Part shown: positions 28,407 through 37,946 of the stretch, one piece after another
Numbering within the stretch: position 1 is the stretch's first letter
Layout of the letters: each line of letters starts with the position of its first letter
Origin: Pseudomonas rhizophila
GTDB lineage: Bacteria; Pseudomonadota; Gammaproteobacteria; Pseudomonadales; Pseudomonadaceae
Direction: 5' to 3'
Assembly (NCBI RefSeq): GCF_003033885.1
Contig: NZ_CP024081.1
Location: 2,849,462 to 2,913,461 of the forward strand
Length of the DNA: 64,000 bases
The notes under the pieces: model-generated
Databases searched by the model: none
What the model was told of the DNA's origin: nothing
What the model saw: the letters and a program-made list of their open reading frames with translations, nothing else
Program-made: the position numbers and the translations under genes

Positions 28407-29012
28407 ATGCGTGTGTGGTTTTTGAGTGCCGGCCTGGCCCTGATGTGCATGGCCCAGAACGCAGCGGCGGGTACAGTCCTGATCGTTGGCGATAGTATCA
28501 GCGCCGCTTTCGGCCTGGATACCCGGCAAGGTTGGGTATCCTTGCTCGAACAACGGCTCAAGGCCGAAGGTTTCGACGACAAAGTGGTCAATGCTTCTAT
28601 CAGTGGTGACACCAGTGCAGGCGGCCAGGCGCGGCTGCCGGCGCTGCTTGCAGCCCATAAGCCGGACCTGGTGATCCTGGAACTGGGTGGCAACGATGGC
28701 TTGCGTGGACAGCCGCCAACGCAATTGCAACAAAACCTTGCAGCGATGATCGACAGCTCCCGCGCCAGCGGTGCCAAGGTACTGCTGCTGGGCATGCAGT
28801 TGCCGCCCAATTATGGGCAGCGCTACACCGATGCCTTTGCCCGGGTCTACAGCACCCTGGCCGAGGAGAAAAACGTGCCGCTGGTGCCGTTTTTCCTTCA
28901 GGACGTTGGTGGTGTTCCGGGGATGATGCAGGGCGATGGCTTGCACCCGTCCGTCGCGGCCCAGGGCAAGTTGCTGGAAAATGTCTGGCCGACGCTAAAA
29001 CCGCTGCTGTGA
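28407..29012 (+). CDS. tesA: Periplasmic arylesterase / thioesterase I TesA (GDSL/SGNH)
   Basis: 201 residues. Signal peptide MRVWFLSAGLALMCMAQNAAA, then SGNH blocks: I with the nucleophile Ser30 in VGDSIS, II with Gly in SISGDTSAGG, III with Asn in ELGGNDGLRG, V with Asp-x-x-His in GDGLHPS. Multifunctional thioesterase/esterase/lysophospholipase in the periplasm. The ATG at 28407 has GGAG six bases upstream. Divergent to ybbA, as in E. coli. Confidence 0.94.
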   Translation: MRVWFLSAGLALMCMAQNAAAGTVLIVGDSISAAFGLDTRQGWVSLLEQRLKAEGFDDKVVNASISGDTSAGGQARLPALLAAHKPDLVILELGGNDGLRGQPPTQLQQNLAAMIDSSRASGAKVLLLGMQLPPNYGQRYTDAFARVYSTLAEEKNVPLVPFFLQDVGGVPGMMQGDGLHPSVAAQGKLLENVWPTLKPLL

Positions 29013-29068
29013 AGCTTTTCTACAGGCGGTCTTTCGGCTAATGTGGCGCCCCCGATTTGGAGCCCCCG

Positions 29069-29362
29069 ATGCCGCGTCCCGCCTGGTCCCTGTTTGCCTA
29101 CCAACTGATCGAGCCTGACGAACAGCTGGACCTGTTCGCCTGCCAGGAAGTGCGGGTGCATCTGGTGACCCGGCAACTGGAACTCGGTGGCTCGGCCGAC
29201 CGGACCCTGTGCGGCAGCCTGCTGCCGGCCCAGCCGCGCTGGTCGGCTGTTGACCGCAAGATATTCCAGGACCATCGCCTGTGTTCATTGTGCCGGGCGA
29301 TCCTGGAGTCCCAGAAGCGCGGCACCTCGCCGATCTGGCCGGAACTGCGGTTCGAATTGTAA
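29069..29362 (+). CDS. Conserved hypothetical protein
   Basis: 97 residues, MPRPAWSLFAYQLIEPDEQLD at the start; no signal peptide or transmembrane helix. It has a CSLCRAIL motif near the C-terminus and an isolated Cys in the middle (DRTLCGSL), perhaps a metal or redox site. GGAG is six bases before the ATG at 29069. It follows tesA by 56 bases on the same strand and may be cotranscribed. I do not recognise the family. Confidence 0.65.
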   Translation: MPRPAWSLFAYQLIEPDEQLDLFACQEVRVHLVTRQLELGGSADRTLCGSLLPAQPRWSAVDRKIFQDHRLCSLCRAILESQKRGTSPIWPELRFEL

Positions 29363-29386
29363 TTCCCCAGATCCCCGGCATGCCCC

Positions 29387-29479
29387 TTGTGGGAGCGAGC
29401 CTGCTCGCGATGGCGGTGGGCCTGCTTGCATTGATGTTGGATGTGCCGCCGCTATCGCGAGCAGGCTCGCCCCCACAGG
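29387..29479. repeat. REP pair in inverted orientation
   Basis: Two facing copies of the GGGAGCGAGCCTGCTCGCG palindrome; the second has one changed base (GCCCCCAC instead of GCTCCCAC). Confidence 0.9.
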
Positions 29480-29605
29480 TTTTTATTTCAGTCTCCAGAC
29501 ATGCTAGGCATCGGACGCCTCATTGTCGCCCTCCCCGAAATAACGGGGGGCGGTGTACAATCACAGTCTTCATACCCTCTGTTCGACCTGCAAAGGATTT
29601 CCCGG

Positions 29606-30577
29606 ATGTTGCTGCGCTTGCCTGCCGTCACCCGCTGCCTGTCTCTTGCCGCCCTGTGCATGGCTGGTCCCGTTGCCGCCCTGGAGCTGCCTCTGCCACC
29701 GCCAGGCGAAGACATTGTTGGCCAGGTGCAGGTCATCAAGGCCAAATACGAAGACACCTTCGCCGACCTGGGCACTACCTACGACCTGGGCTACACCGAG
29801 ATGGTCGCTGCCAACCCGGGCGTCGATCCCTGGTTGCCGGGTGCGGGCACCGAGGTCGTGCTGCCGACCCGTTTCATCCTGCCGCCTGGCCCGCGCGAAG
29901 GCATCGTGATCAACCTCGCCGAGTACCGTCTCTACTACTTCCCCAAGGGCCGGAATGTGGTCTACACCTTCCCGCTGGGCATTGGCCGTGAAGGTTGGGG
30001 ATCGCCGATCGCCCACACCAGCATTATTGCCAAGACCCCGAATCCGACCTGGACTCCGCCGGCCTCGATCAAGGCTGAGCATGCCGCCGACGGCGATCCG
30101 TTGCCGAACGTGGTGCCGGCCGGTCCCGATAATCCCTTGGGTCCGTTCAAGTTCACCCTGGGCACCCCGGGTTACCTGATCCACGGTTCGAACAAGAAGT
30201 TCGGCATCGGCATGCGCACCAGCCACGGCTGCTTCCGCATGTTCAACAACAACGTACTGCAGATGGCCGGCATGGTGCCGGTGGGCACCTCGGTACGGAT
30301 CATCAACGATCCCTACAAGCTGGGTGTGAGCGGCGGGAAGGTTTATCTGGAGGCCCACACGCCGCTGGACGACAACGGCAACCCATCGGTGGTGGACAAG
30401 CACACCGCGGTGATCAACACGATGCTCAAGCGTGAGGACATCACCAGCAACCTGCGCATGGACTGGGATGTTGTGCGTGATGTGGTGGCGGCCGAAGACG
30501 GCCTGCCGGTCGAGATCGCCGTTCCGAATACTTCGGCACCGATGGTCTCCAGCGCGCCGATCGATCTGCAACAGTAA
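29606..30577 (+). CDS. L,D-transpeptidase (ErfK/YbiS/YcfS/YnhG family)
   Basis: 323 residues. Signal peptide ends near GPVAALE; a LysM-like region follows (residues about 34-88: DIVGQVQVIKAKYEDTFADLGTTYDLGY), then the YkuD catalytic domain (about 98-235) with IHGSNKKFG and the Cys motif SHGCFRM (His193, His207, Cys209). This subfamily links the major lipoprotein to peptidoglycan, and the oprI gene faces it 126 bases away. The ATG at 29606 gives the signal peptide. Confidence 0.9.
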   Translation: MLLRLPAVTRCLSLAALCMAGPVAALELPLPPPGEDIVGQVQVIKAKYEDTFADLGTTYDLGYTEMVAANPGVDPWLPGAGTEVVLPTRFILPPGPREGIVINLAEYRLYYFPKGRNVVYTFPLGIGREGWGSPIAHTSIIAKTPNPTWTPPASIKAEHAADGDPLPNVVPAGPDNPLGPFKFTLGTPGYLIHGSNKKFGIGMRTSHGCFRMFNNNVLQMAGMVPVGTSVRIINDPYKLGVSGGKVYLEAHTPLDDNGNPSVVDKHTAVINTMLKREDITSNLRMDWDVVRDVVAAEDGLPVEIAVPNTSAPMVSSAPIDLQQ

Positions 30578-30592
30578 AACCTGCAATAGAGA

Positions 30593-30626
30593 CCCGCCGG
30601 CGTTTCGCGATGTCGGCGGGTTTTTT
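30593..30626 (+). terminator. Rho-independent terminator after the L,D-transpeptidase
   Basis: CCCGCCG and CGGCGGG with TTTTTT following. Confidence 0.85.
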
Positions 30627-30651
30627 ATCGCCTGGGGAAACGCCGGGCAAT

Positions 30652-30680
30652 AAAAAAGCCGACCCAAAAAATGGGTCGGC
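30652..30680 (-). terminator. Rho-independent terminator of oprI
   Basis: On the minus strand GCCGACCCA/TGGGTCGGC with a T/A-rich loop and a TTTTTTA tail, 24 bases beyond the oprI stop. Confidence 0.9.
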
Positions 30681-30703
30681 TCGATAACAATCCCGGAGGA
30701 CTA

Positions 30704-30955
30704 TTACTTGCGGCTAGCTTTTTCCAGCATGCGCAGAGCACGCTCGTTAGCTTCGTCAGCAGTCTGTTGTGCTTTTTGAGCAGCAGCCAGAGCTTCATCA
30801 GCTTTACGGTAAGCTTCGTCTGCACGAGCTTGGGCGCGAGCTGCTGCGTCTTCGGTAGCAGTCAGACGTGCTTCGGTTTCTTTCGATGCGCTGCTGCAAC
30901 CGGTAGCCAGAACTGCGGCCAGGGCCAGAGCAGAGAATTTCAGAACGTTGTTCAT
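30704..30955 (-). CDS. oprI: Major outer membrane lipoprotein OprI (Lpp)
   Basis: 83 residues. Lipoprotein signal ending in LATGC with lipidated Cys20; the mature part is an Ala-rich coiled coil ([18 protein letters not shown]... and heptads of [12 protein letters not shown] type) ending SRK, whose terminal Lys is the attachment point for peptidoglycan in the Lpp family. Very abundant envelope protein. GGGGAA precedes the ATG; codon use is strongly biased toward highly expressed genes. It converges with the L,D-transpeptidase that may attach it. Confidence 0.97.
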
Positions 30956-31022
30956 CGTGTTCCCCTTCAAGGACTTTCTATTAAGTGACTGTCTCCTCAC
31001 AGCGAGGAGTTAGCCGGCGTAC

Positions 31023-31050
31023 ATACTACCCATTACTTGTAGTAAGTAAA
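31023..31050 (-). promoter_or_regulatory. Candidate oprI promoter
   Basis: On the minus strand: TTTACT (31050-31045), 16-base spacer, TAGTAT (31028-31023). It would give a leader of about 60 bases before oprI. Confidence 0.4.
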
Positions 31051-31587
31051 CTGACGTCGCGCAAGAAGCAAAAAAATTGTAGGCGGTGATTCTTTTTCGA
31101 GCAACTTTTTGGGGTGTTGTTTAAAAAATATGCAGCCTCCGGCACCTGGCTTGAGCGCGTCATTGAGCAAAAGTTCCGTGCGCGGGAGAACTTTCCTTAA
31201 GCCGTTAACGTCGTTGTTTATTGATTCGTCTACACTTTTGAGCGTTTTTTGCTCAGGGGGGCGGCTATCTTTATTGGTGTTGGCGGTGACTTTAATAACC
31301 GGCGCTCGTCTCACGACTCAACAACTGGCGATGTTCAGCTATTGCGCCTTGGCCGACTAGCGCGTGACGGTGGCGCTCAATCGATAAACCCGACCGGGTT
31401 TTACCCCCATTGACGGGCGTGCCTTGAGCATTTGCGTCATTGGTGCCTACTATTCACGACGTGCTCGGGGTTGAGCGGTGGGTGTTGGCGCTCGGTGACC
31501 AGACAGGCACGGGGTGGCGTAGATGTTCCTTCGCCGGAAAAACATCGGTAAGGTAGGGGTCAGCATTCAGACCCGCGAGGAGTAGTG
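31051..31587. other. Intergenic region upstream of oprI and the GNAT gene
   Basis: About 540 bases with lower GC and several T runs. Short open frames on both strands lack ribosome sites and family features, so I call no gene. A promoter-like pair TTGAGC (31424), 18-base spacer, TACTAT (31448-31453) could serve the GNAT gene. A small RNA could be hidden here but nothing in the sequence shows it. Confidence 0.4.
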
Positions 31588-31869
31588 ATGAGCGAGGCGT
31601 TGTCCATCCACCATGACCAGGCTGGTCATCAGTTCGAGACCAATGTGGACGGTCATCGTGCCTATCTGACTTATATGGACCTGGGCAAACAGACCCTGGA
31701 TATCTATCGCACCTTCGTGCCCAATGCCTTGCGCGGACGCGGCATTGCGGCGGCGCTGACCGAAAGGGCGCTGCAATACGCCGACGAAATGGGCTACACG
31801 GTGATCCCGTCCTGCTCCTACGTGGAGCGCTACATGGAGCGTCACCAGCGTCACGCGGCCAAGCTCTGA
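31588..31869 (+). CDS. Short GNAT-family N-acetyltransferase
   Basis: 93 residues of the small YidJ/YjdJ-like GNAT type (PF14542): GHRAYLTYMDLG, then TFVPNALRGRGIAAALTERALQYAD, which contains the acetyl-CoA pyrophosphate loop RGRGIA, then TVIPSCSYVERYMERH. Only the core beta-alpha part of the GNAT fold is present, as usual for this group. Substrate unknown. GAGGAG precedes the ATG; a terminator follows directly. Confidence 0.88.
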   Translation: MSEALSIHHDQAGHQFETNVDGHRAYLTYMDLGKQTLDIYRTFVPNALRGRGIAAALTERALQYADEMGYTVIPSCSYVERYMERHQRHAAKL

Positions 31870-31890
31870 CCTTACGGATTCCCCAATAAA

Positions 31891-31922
31891 AACGCCGGGC
31901 TGAAAAGCCCGGCGTTTTTTTT
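31891..31922 (+). terminator. Rho-independent terminator after the GNAT gene
   Basis: AACGCCGGGCT, GAAA loop, AGCCCGGCGTT and a T run; also usable by aroF from the other side to a lesser degree. Confidence 0.92.
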
Positions 31923-32006
31923 AGCCTTGAAAAGAGCAAAGGTCGCAGCCTTCGCCTACACATAGCCGGCCTAGGCGCCGTCGAGTGCAACGAGGCTGCG
32001 ATCCTT

Positions 32007-33083
32007 TTAGCCACGCTGACGTTTAGGCAACACGTCCTTGAGCTTGGCATGCATGCTGCGCAGGGTGTTCTCGGTTGCGCTCCAGTCGATGCAGGCATCG
32101 GTGATGGACACACCGTACTGCAAGTCCGCCAGATCCTTGGGGATCGCCTGGCAGCCCCAATTCAAATGGCTTTCGACCATCAGGCCGATGATCGACTGGT
32201 TGCCTTCCAGAATCTGGTTGGCCACGTTTTCCATCACCAGCGGTTGCAGCGCCGGATCCTTGTTGGAGTTGGCGTGGCTGCAGTCGACCATGATGTTCGG
32301 TTTGATCTTGGCCTTGTTCAGTGCCTGCTCACACAGCGCGACGCTGACCGAATCGTAGTTCGGTTTGCCGTTGCCACCGCGCAGCACCACGTGACCATAA
32401 GCGTTGCCCTTGGTGGTGACGATCGATACGCCACCCTCCTGGTTGATGCCCAGGAAGCGGTGAGGGCTGGAAACCGACTGCAAGGCGTTGATCGCCACGG
32501 TGAGGCCGCCGTCGGTGCCATTCTTGAAACCCACGGCCGAGGACAAGCCGGAGGCCATTTCACGGTGAGTCTGGGATTCGGTGGTCCGCGCACCGATGGC
32601 CGACCAACTGATCAGGTCCTGCAAGTATTGCGGGGAGATCGGGTCCAGGGCTTCGGTGGCGGTGGGCAGGCCCATTTCGGCCAGGTCCAGCAGCAATTGG
32701 CGACCGATGTGCAGGCCATCCTGGATCTTGAAGGAGTCGTCCAGGTACGGGTCGTTGATCAGGCCTTTCCAGCCGACGGTGGTGCGCGGCTTTTCGAAAT
32801 ACACCCGCATCACCAGGTAAAGGGTGTCGGAAACTTCCGCCGCCAGCACTTTCAGGCGCTCGGCATATTCGTGGGCGGCCTTGATGTCATGGATCGAGCA
32901 GGGCCCGATGACCACGAACAGGCGATGGTCGGTGCCGTCGAGAATGTTGCGAATGACTTCCCGGCCCTTGGTCACGGTGCGCAGTGCAGCGTCGCTCAGG
33001 GGGATATCGCGCTTGAGCTGGTCAGGCGTGATGAGGGTCTCGTTGGAGGCGACGTTAAGGTCATTGATCGGTAAATCAGCCAT
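32007..33083 (-). CDS. aroF: Class I 3-deoxy-7-phosphoheptulonate (DAHP) synthase
   Basis: 358 residues, type I-alpha DAHP synthase: VVIGPCSIHDIKAAHEYAERL with the metal Cys, RVYFEKPRTTVGWKGLINDP binding PEP, GARTTESQTHRE, and VDCSHANSNKDP. It condenses PEP and erythrose 4-phosphate, the first shikimate step, and is normally feedback-inhibited by an aromatic amino acid; which one cannot be told from inspection. A second, unrelated DAHP synthase (class II) lies at 45687-47036. Single gene; downstream of it only a terminator region. Confidence 0.96.
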   Translation of the reverse strand: MADLPINDLNVASNETLITPDQLKRDIPLSDAALRTVTKGREVIRNILDGTDHRLFVVIGPCSIHDIKAAHEYAERLKVLAAEVSDTLYLVMRVYFEKPRTTVGWKGLINDPYLDDSFKIQDGLHIGRQLLLDLAEMGLPTATEALDPISPQYLQDLISWSAIGARTTESQTHREMASGLSSAVGFKNGTDGGLTVAINALQSVSSPHRFLGINQEGGVSIVTTKGNAYGHVVLRGGNGKPNYDSVSVALCEQALNKAKIKPNIMVDCSHANSNKDPALQPLVMENVANQILEGNQSIIGLMVESHLNWGCQAIPKDLADLQYGVSITDACIDWSATENTLRSMHAKLKDVLPKRQRG

Positions 33084-33373
33084 CGTGTTACTCGTCAGGT
33101 CACGGGTGCCGGCCGCCAGCGATCCCCGCGCGGCGGTGCACAGCGGATTTAAGCGCGTCGGGGAGCGGAACCTTAGCGCGTTACGAGGTTGCTCGACAAT
33201 GGGCAGGGACGGGTTAATTGCGGCGGGGGAGCTTGCTCGCGCTTGACGGCGCAGCCTTCACAAAAGGACCTGCTGCGCCCGAGCGTTAACCGGCCCGGCG
33301 GAACCCGGCTGTCTCGCCACGTTGGCCCGCACCTATGTAATGATGCGCAGGGACTGTTAGCTGAGGAGTGGCA

Positions 33374-34330
33374 ATGATGCAGGCAGGCGTTAAACCGCGG
33401 ATCGGGATGATCGGCACCGGTGCGATCGGTGGGTTCTATGGCGTGATGCTGGCTCGCGCCGGTTTTGACGTGCATTTTTTACTGCGCAGCGAATTTGGGG
33501 CGGTGGCCGAGGGCGGCTTGCGAGTCGACAGCGCGGTTCATGGCGCCCTGACGCTCAACCCGGTCCAGGCGTATCGTTCGGCGGCGGACATGCCGCCCTG
33601 CGACTGGCTACTGGTCGGTGCCAAGACCACCAGCAATGCTGACCTGGTCCCGGCCATCATTCAAGCTGCCGCTCAGGGTGCAAAAGTCCTGTTGCTGCAA
33701 AATGGCCTGGATGTTGAGGACGACCTCCGACCGTTGCTGCCCGATTCGCTGCATCTGCTGGGCGGCCTGTGCCTGATCTGTGTGCATCGGGTCGGTCCTG
33801 GCGTCATTGCCCACCAGGCCCTCGGTGCAGTCAACCTCGGTTACCACAGCGGTCCTTGCCACGATCAGGCGCAACGCATGGCGATTGTCGAGCAGGGGGC
33901 CGGGCTGTTCCGTGCCGCCGGCCTGGATTCCCAGGCCATGCCCGACCTGCGGCAGGCGCGCTGGCAGAAACTGGTGTGGAACGTGCCCTACAACGGTCTT
34001 TCGGTTCTGTTGGGTGCCAGTACCACGCCGTTGATGGCCGACAGTGACAGCCGAGGCTTGATCCAGGCCCTGATGGGGGAGGTGGTGCGGGGTGCTCAGG
34101 CTTGCGGTCACCAGATTGCGCCGGGCTATGCCGAGTATCTGTTTGCGATGACCGAAAAGATGCCCGACTACTGGCCGAGTATGTATCACGATTATTCCCA
34201 CCAGCGCGCGCTGGAGCTGGAGGCTATTTACAGCCGACCATTGGCGGCGGCGAAAAAAGCCGGTTGTGAGCTGCCGAAAATCGAAGCCTTGTATCAGGCG
34301 TTGGCATTTATGGACCGACGAAACCGCTGA
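33374..34330 (+). CDS. 2-dehydropantoate 2-reductase family protein
   Basis: 318 residues. NADPH-binding motif GTGAIGGFYGVMLARAG near residue 13, central VLLLQNGLDVED, and C-terminal domain with RWQKLVWNVPYNGL holding the catalytic Lys. This is the ApbA/PanE ketopantoate reductase fold, used in pantothenate synthesis, although paralogues with other substrates are common in Pseudomonas. GAGGAG precedes the double ATG. The 5'-nucleotidase starts 21 bases later, so they are likely one operon. Confidence 0.85.
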   Translation: MMQAGVKPRIGMIGTGAIGGFYGVMLARAGFDVHFLLRSEFGAVAEGGLRVDSAVHGALTLNPVQAYRSAADMPPCDWLLVGAKTTSNADLVPAIIQAAAQGAKVLLLQNGLDVEDDLRPLLPDSLHLLGGLCLICVHRVGPGVIAHQALGAVNLGYHSGPCHDQAQRMAIVEQGAGLFRAAGLDSQAMPDLRQARWQKLVWNVPYNGLSVLLGASTTPLMADSDSRGLIQALMGEVVRGAQACGHQIAPGYAEYLFAMTEKMPDYWPSMYHDYSHQRALELEAIYSRPLAAAKKAGCELPKIEALYQALAFMDRRNR

Positions 34331-34351
34331 TCAGGCGAAAGGGGGAGCGAC

Positions 34352-35257
34352 ATGGCAAACAACATCGACGACAAACTGGTGCTGGCGATTTCCTCGCGGG
34401 CGCTGTTCGATCTGAGTGACAGCCATAAGGTGTATCTGTCGGGCGGCGTCGAGGCTTACCGGCAATATCAGATTGAGCATGAGGACGAAGTCCTCGAACC
34501 CGGCGACGCCTTCGCTCTCGTACAAAAGCTGCTGAATCTCAACGAGCATCTGGGGCGTGCGCGAGTCGAGGTAGTTCTGGTTTCGCGCAACAGCGCCGAC
34601 ACCGGCCTGCGGGTGTTCAACTCGATTCATCATTACGGGCTGGCGATTTCCCGCGCGGCGTTCGTCGGCGGCCGCAGTCCTTACCCTTATCTGAAGGCGT
34701 TCGGCTGTGATCTTTTTCTGTCCACCCACGCTGAAGATGTGCGCAGTGCCCTGGACGCCGGATTCGCCGCTGCGACCATTCTGTCGGGTGGCGCCAGCCG
34801 CGCCGCCAGCGAGGAACTGCGTATCGCTTTCGACGGCGATGCGGTGCTGTTTTCCGACGAATCCGAGCGTGTCTATCAGAGCGGCGGCCTGGCTGCATTC
34901 CAGGCCAGCGAACGGCAAGCGGCTCGTGAGCCGCTGCGAGGCGGGCCGTTCAAGGGGTTTCTGGCGGCACTCAATGCACTGCAACGCGAGTTCCCCGAAG
35001 ACGCCTGTCCGATTCGCACGGCGCTGGTCACTGCCCGTTCGGCGCCGGCCCACGAGCGCGTCATCCGGACGTTGCGCGAATGGGACATTCGTCTGGATGA
35101 GTCGCTGTTTCTCGGTGGCCTGACCAAATCGGCATTTCTCGAAGCCTTCGCCGCCGACGTCTTTTTCGACGACCAGACCGGCCACTGCGAACTGGCTCGC
35201 GAGGTGGTCGCCACGGGGCATGTGCCTCACGGCATCAGCAATGAAGTGAAGCTCTGA
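34352..35257 (+). CDS. 5'-nucleotidase (cytosolic NT5C1-like family)
   Basis: 301 residues, soluble, matching the 5'-nucleotidase family PF06189: LVLAISSRALFDLSDSHKVYLSGG near the start, VVLVSRNSADTGLRVFNSI, GRSPYPYLKAFGCDLFLS, then LFSDESERVY and the C-terminal LFLGGLTKSAFLEAFAADVFFDDQ with the acidic pair. Predicted dephosphorylation of nucleoside monophosphates in the cytoplasm. GGGGGA lies at the right distance before the ATG. Confidence 0.88.
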   Translation: MANNIDDKLVLAISSRALFDLSDSHKVYLSGGVEAYRQYQIEHEDEVLEPGDAFALVQKLLNLNEHLGRARVEVVLVSRNSADTGLRVFNSIHHYGLAISRAAFVGGRSPYPYLKAFGCDLFLSTHAEDVRSALDAGFAAATILSGGASRAASEELRIAFDGDAVLFSDESERVYQSGGLAAFQASERQAAREPLRGGPFKGFLAALNALQREFPEDACPIRTALVTARSAPAHERVIRTLREWDIRLDESLFLGGLTKSAFLEAFAADVFFDDQTGHCELAREVVATGHVPHGISNEVKL

Positions 35258-35353
35258 CTGCCCGTTGTTTAGGGCGTTACGCTGGACGTCGTACTCCTCA
35301 AGGCGCTGCTAAGCTGAATCCATCTCCGCCATTCTGGCACGCGAGGAGGTCAC

Positions 35354-35854
35354 ATGATTCGTTCGATGCTGTACGCCACAGACCTGGGACTTTACGCCCC
35401 TTATGTGATGCAGCATGCCTTGGCGTTGGCACGGACGTTCGAAGCCGAGTTGTATGTGGTGCACGCGGTAGAGCCAATGGGGCTGTTCGCGGAGTCGGTG
35501 TTGCAAAGTTATCTCGATGAGCAAGCGCTGAACGAATTTCATCGCCAGGGTCTGAATACGGTGATGGCCAACATTGAGCAGCGGGTGCTCGACAGCTTTC
35601 GTGAAGAGTTGGGTGAGGGGCAGCAGGACTTGAAGCTGATCAAGTCGGTGCGGGTTTTCCAGGGCGATCCATCCCAGGTCATTCTCGATCAGGCTGCGAA
35701 ACTCTCTGTGGATTTGCTGATCGTAGGCAGTCACTGCCAAGGGGCGAGCGGTGAAACGCCGCTGGGCAGGACCGCTGCGCGGGTATTGCAGTTATCCCGG
35801 GTACCGGTCTACCTGGTGCCGTTGGTGCAGCGGCGACGTCAGGGGGAGGCTTGA
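35354..35854 (+). CDS. Universal stress protein family
   Basis: 166 residues, single USP domain: MIRSMLYATDLGLYAPYVMQHALALA, VVHAVEPMG, GDPSQVILDQAAKLSVDLLIVGSHCQG and LGRTAARVLQLSRVPVYLVP. The C-terminal ATP-type loop G-x2-G-x9-G is partly present. Likely cytoplasmic stress protein; role unknown. 111 bases upstream of cysB with its own promoter region between. Confidence 0.88.
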   Translation: MIRSMLYATDLGLYAPYVMQHALALARTFEAELYVVHAVEPMGLFAESVLQSYLDEQALNEFHRQGLNTVMANIEQRVLDSFREELGEGQQDLKLIKSVRVFQGDPSQVILDQAAKLSVDLLIVGSHCQGASGETPLGRTAARVLQLSRVPVYLVPLVQRRRQGEA

Positions 35855-35893
35855 GGCAAAGTAGTGGCTTTTTTATAAAAAGTTCTAGATTAA

Positions 35894-35921
35894 TTGATGC
35901 AACCATTCATATAGTTATATA
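35894..35921 (+). promoter_or_regulatory. Candidate cysB promoter
   Basis: TTGATG, 16-base spacer, TATATA; AT-rich region ending about 45 bases before the cysB ATG. Confidence 0.5.
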
Positions 35922-35956
35922 CCGTCGCTGATGCCCGTGGCGTCCAACTGCTTTGA

Positions 35957-36940
<984 letters not shown>

Positions 36941-36950
36941 ACAGTGAGTG

Positions 36951-37433
36951 CTAGATCGCCTCGGTGACAGCGAACTGTTGCCGGGCGCCTGCGACGACGA
37001 TCTCTACTTCATCCCCTTCGAACTTGCCCAGCAGGCTTCGTCCCAGCGGCGAGCGAGGGGTGATGACGGTGATCGGCTGGCCCACCAGCGACACTTTCAA
37101 GCCCGCGGCATCCGGTCCCAGAAACAACCATTGCTGGCGGTCATCTTCATCCGCCAGCCCGATCAGGGTGCCAATCTGAATGCCGCGCTGTTCGTCGTAG
37201 GGCCGGAGTATCAGGTTCTGGCAGAGGGCGAGGGCCTGGCGGATTTCTTCGACACGCCTGGCTTGCCCGGCAGCGAGGTAAGACGCTTCAAGACCCAGGG
37301 TGTCGTATTTGTTCTCGGCGATGTTTTCCTCGTGGGTCGCGGTTTCGTAGGCCGTCTGCGCGGCGCGCTCAGCGATACCCAGGTCAATCCTGAGTTTGTC
37401 GAGAATCAGTTGGTGAACGATCTGTTTGTTCAT
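36951..37433 (-). CDS. GreA/GreB-family elongation factor-like protein
   Basis: 160 residues, MNKQIVHQLILDKLRIDLGIAE at the start. The N-terminal part is a predicted coiled coil, shorter than in GreA and lacking an obvious acidic DE tip; the C-terminal part has the Gre FKBP-like features (ITVITPRSPLGRSLLGKFEGDEVEI). It may be a Gre-factor homologue acting at the secondary channel, but it could also be an anti-Gre or Rnk-like protein. The start at 37433 is 3 bases from the end of the upstream gene. Confidence 0.75.
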   Translation of the reverse strand: MNKQIVHQLILDKLRIDLGIAERAAQTAYETATHEENIAENKYDTLGLEASYLAAGQARRVEEIRQALALCQNLILRPYDEQRGIQIGTLIGLADEDDRQQWLFLGPDAAGLKVSLVGQPITVITPRSPLGRSLLGKFEGDEVEIVVAGARQQFAVTEAI

Positions 37434-37435
37434 GA

Positions 37436-37822
37436 TCAATCGCAAAACTGCAAAACGTTGGCCCGGCTCTTTTCACTGGGCGCGTTCTGGTCCTGTTGCA
37501 ACCAGAACTGACACTTGGGGTTGGACAGGTTGCGAGGATCGCTGCGGGCTTGATCCAGGGCTTGTCGTTGTTCGTTTCGTTGCAGATTTTGCTGGTACTG
37601 CTCGAACATGGGGGTTGGTGGTTCCGGGGCCGGTTGCACCGCCGGTGGTTGCCCCAGTTGCTGCACGGCCGCGGCCACTGGCGCCAGTTGTTCGTTGAAC
37701 AGGAATCTGGACAGCAGCCAACCGGTCAATACGATGGCGAGAAACCCCAGCCACAGGCCCAGGGCAATGCTGACGGTCAATTGCAAGGCTGTAAGGCGTG
37801 GCGCTGGCGGGTGATCGGACAT
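37436..37822 (-). CDS. Hypothetical membrane-anchored protein
   Basis: 128 residues. One transmembrane helix (about residues 14-38, LQLTVSIALGLWLGFLAIVLTGWLL), a proline-rich linker (QPPAVQPAPEPPTP) and a charged tail with two Cys residues (NPKCQFW and VLQFCD at the end) that might pair. GGAA precedes the ATG. It runs straight into the GreA-like gene (2-base gap), so the two are probably cotranscribed. No family recognised. Confidence 0.7.
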   Translation of the reverse strand: MSDHPPAPRLTALQLTVSIALGLWLGFLAIVLTGWLLSRFLFNEQLAPVAAAVQQLGQPPAVQPAPEPPTPMFEQYQQNLQRNEQRQALDQARSDPRNLSNPKCQFWLQQDQNAPSEKSRANVLQFCD

Positions 37823-37946
37823 GGCTGCTTCCTGGCAATGAACACGTGATAGGCGGCGATTGTCGCATGAAGATTAATCGCCGTCGGCTCTTCTGCATCA
37901 TCGGTTTAATGCGGGACAATCAGGCCTTTGCCACAGGGATTCGGGA

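Noticed and set aside
31033..31360. Short open frames on both strands in the oprI-GNAT gap (93 and 83 codons)
   Set aside because: No ribosome site, no conserved motif, and AT-rich non-coding look; the plus one has one hydrophobic stretch only.
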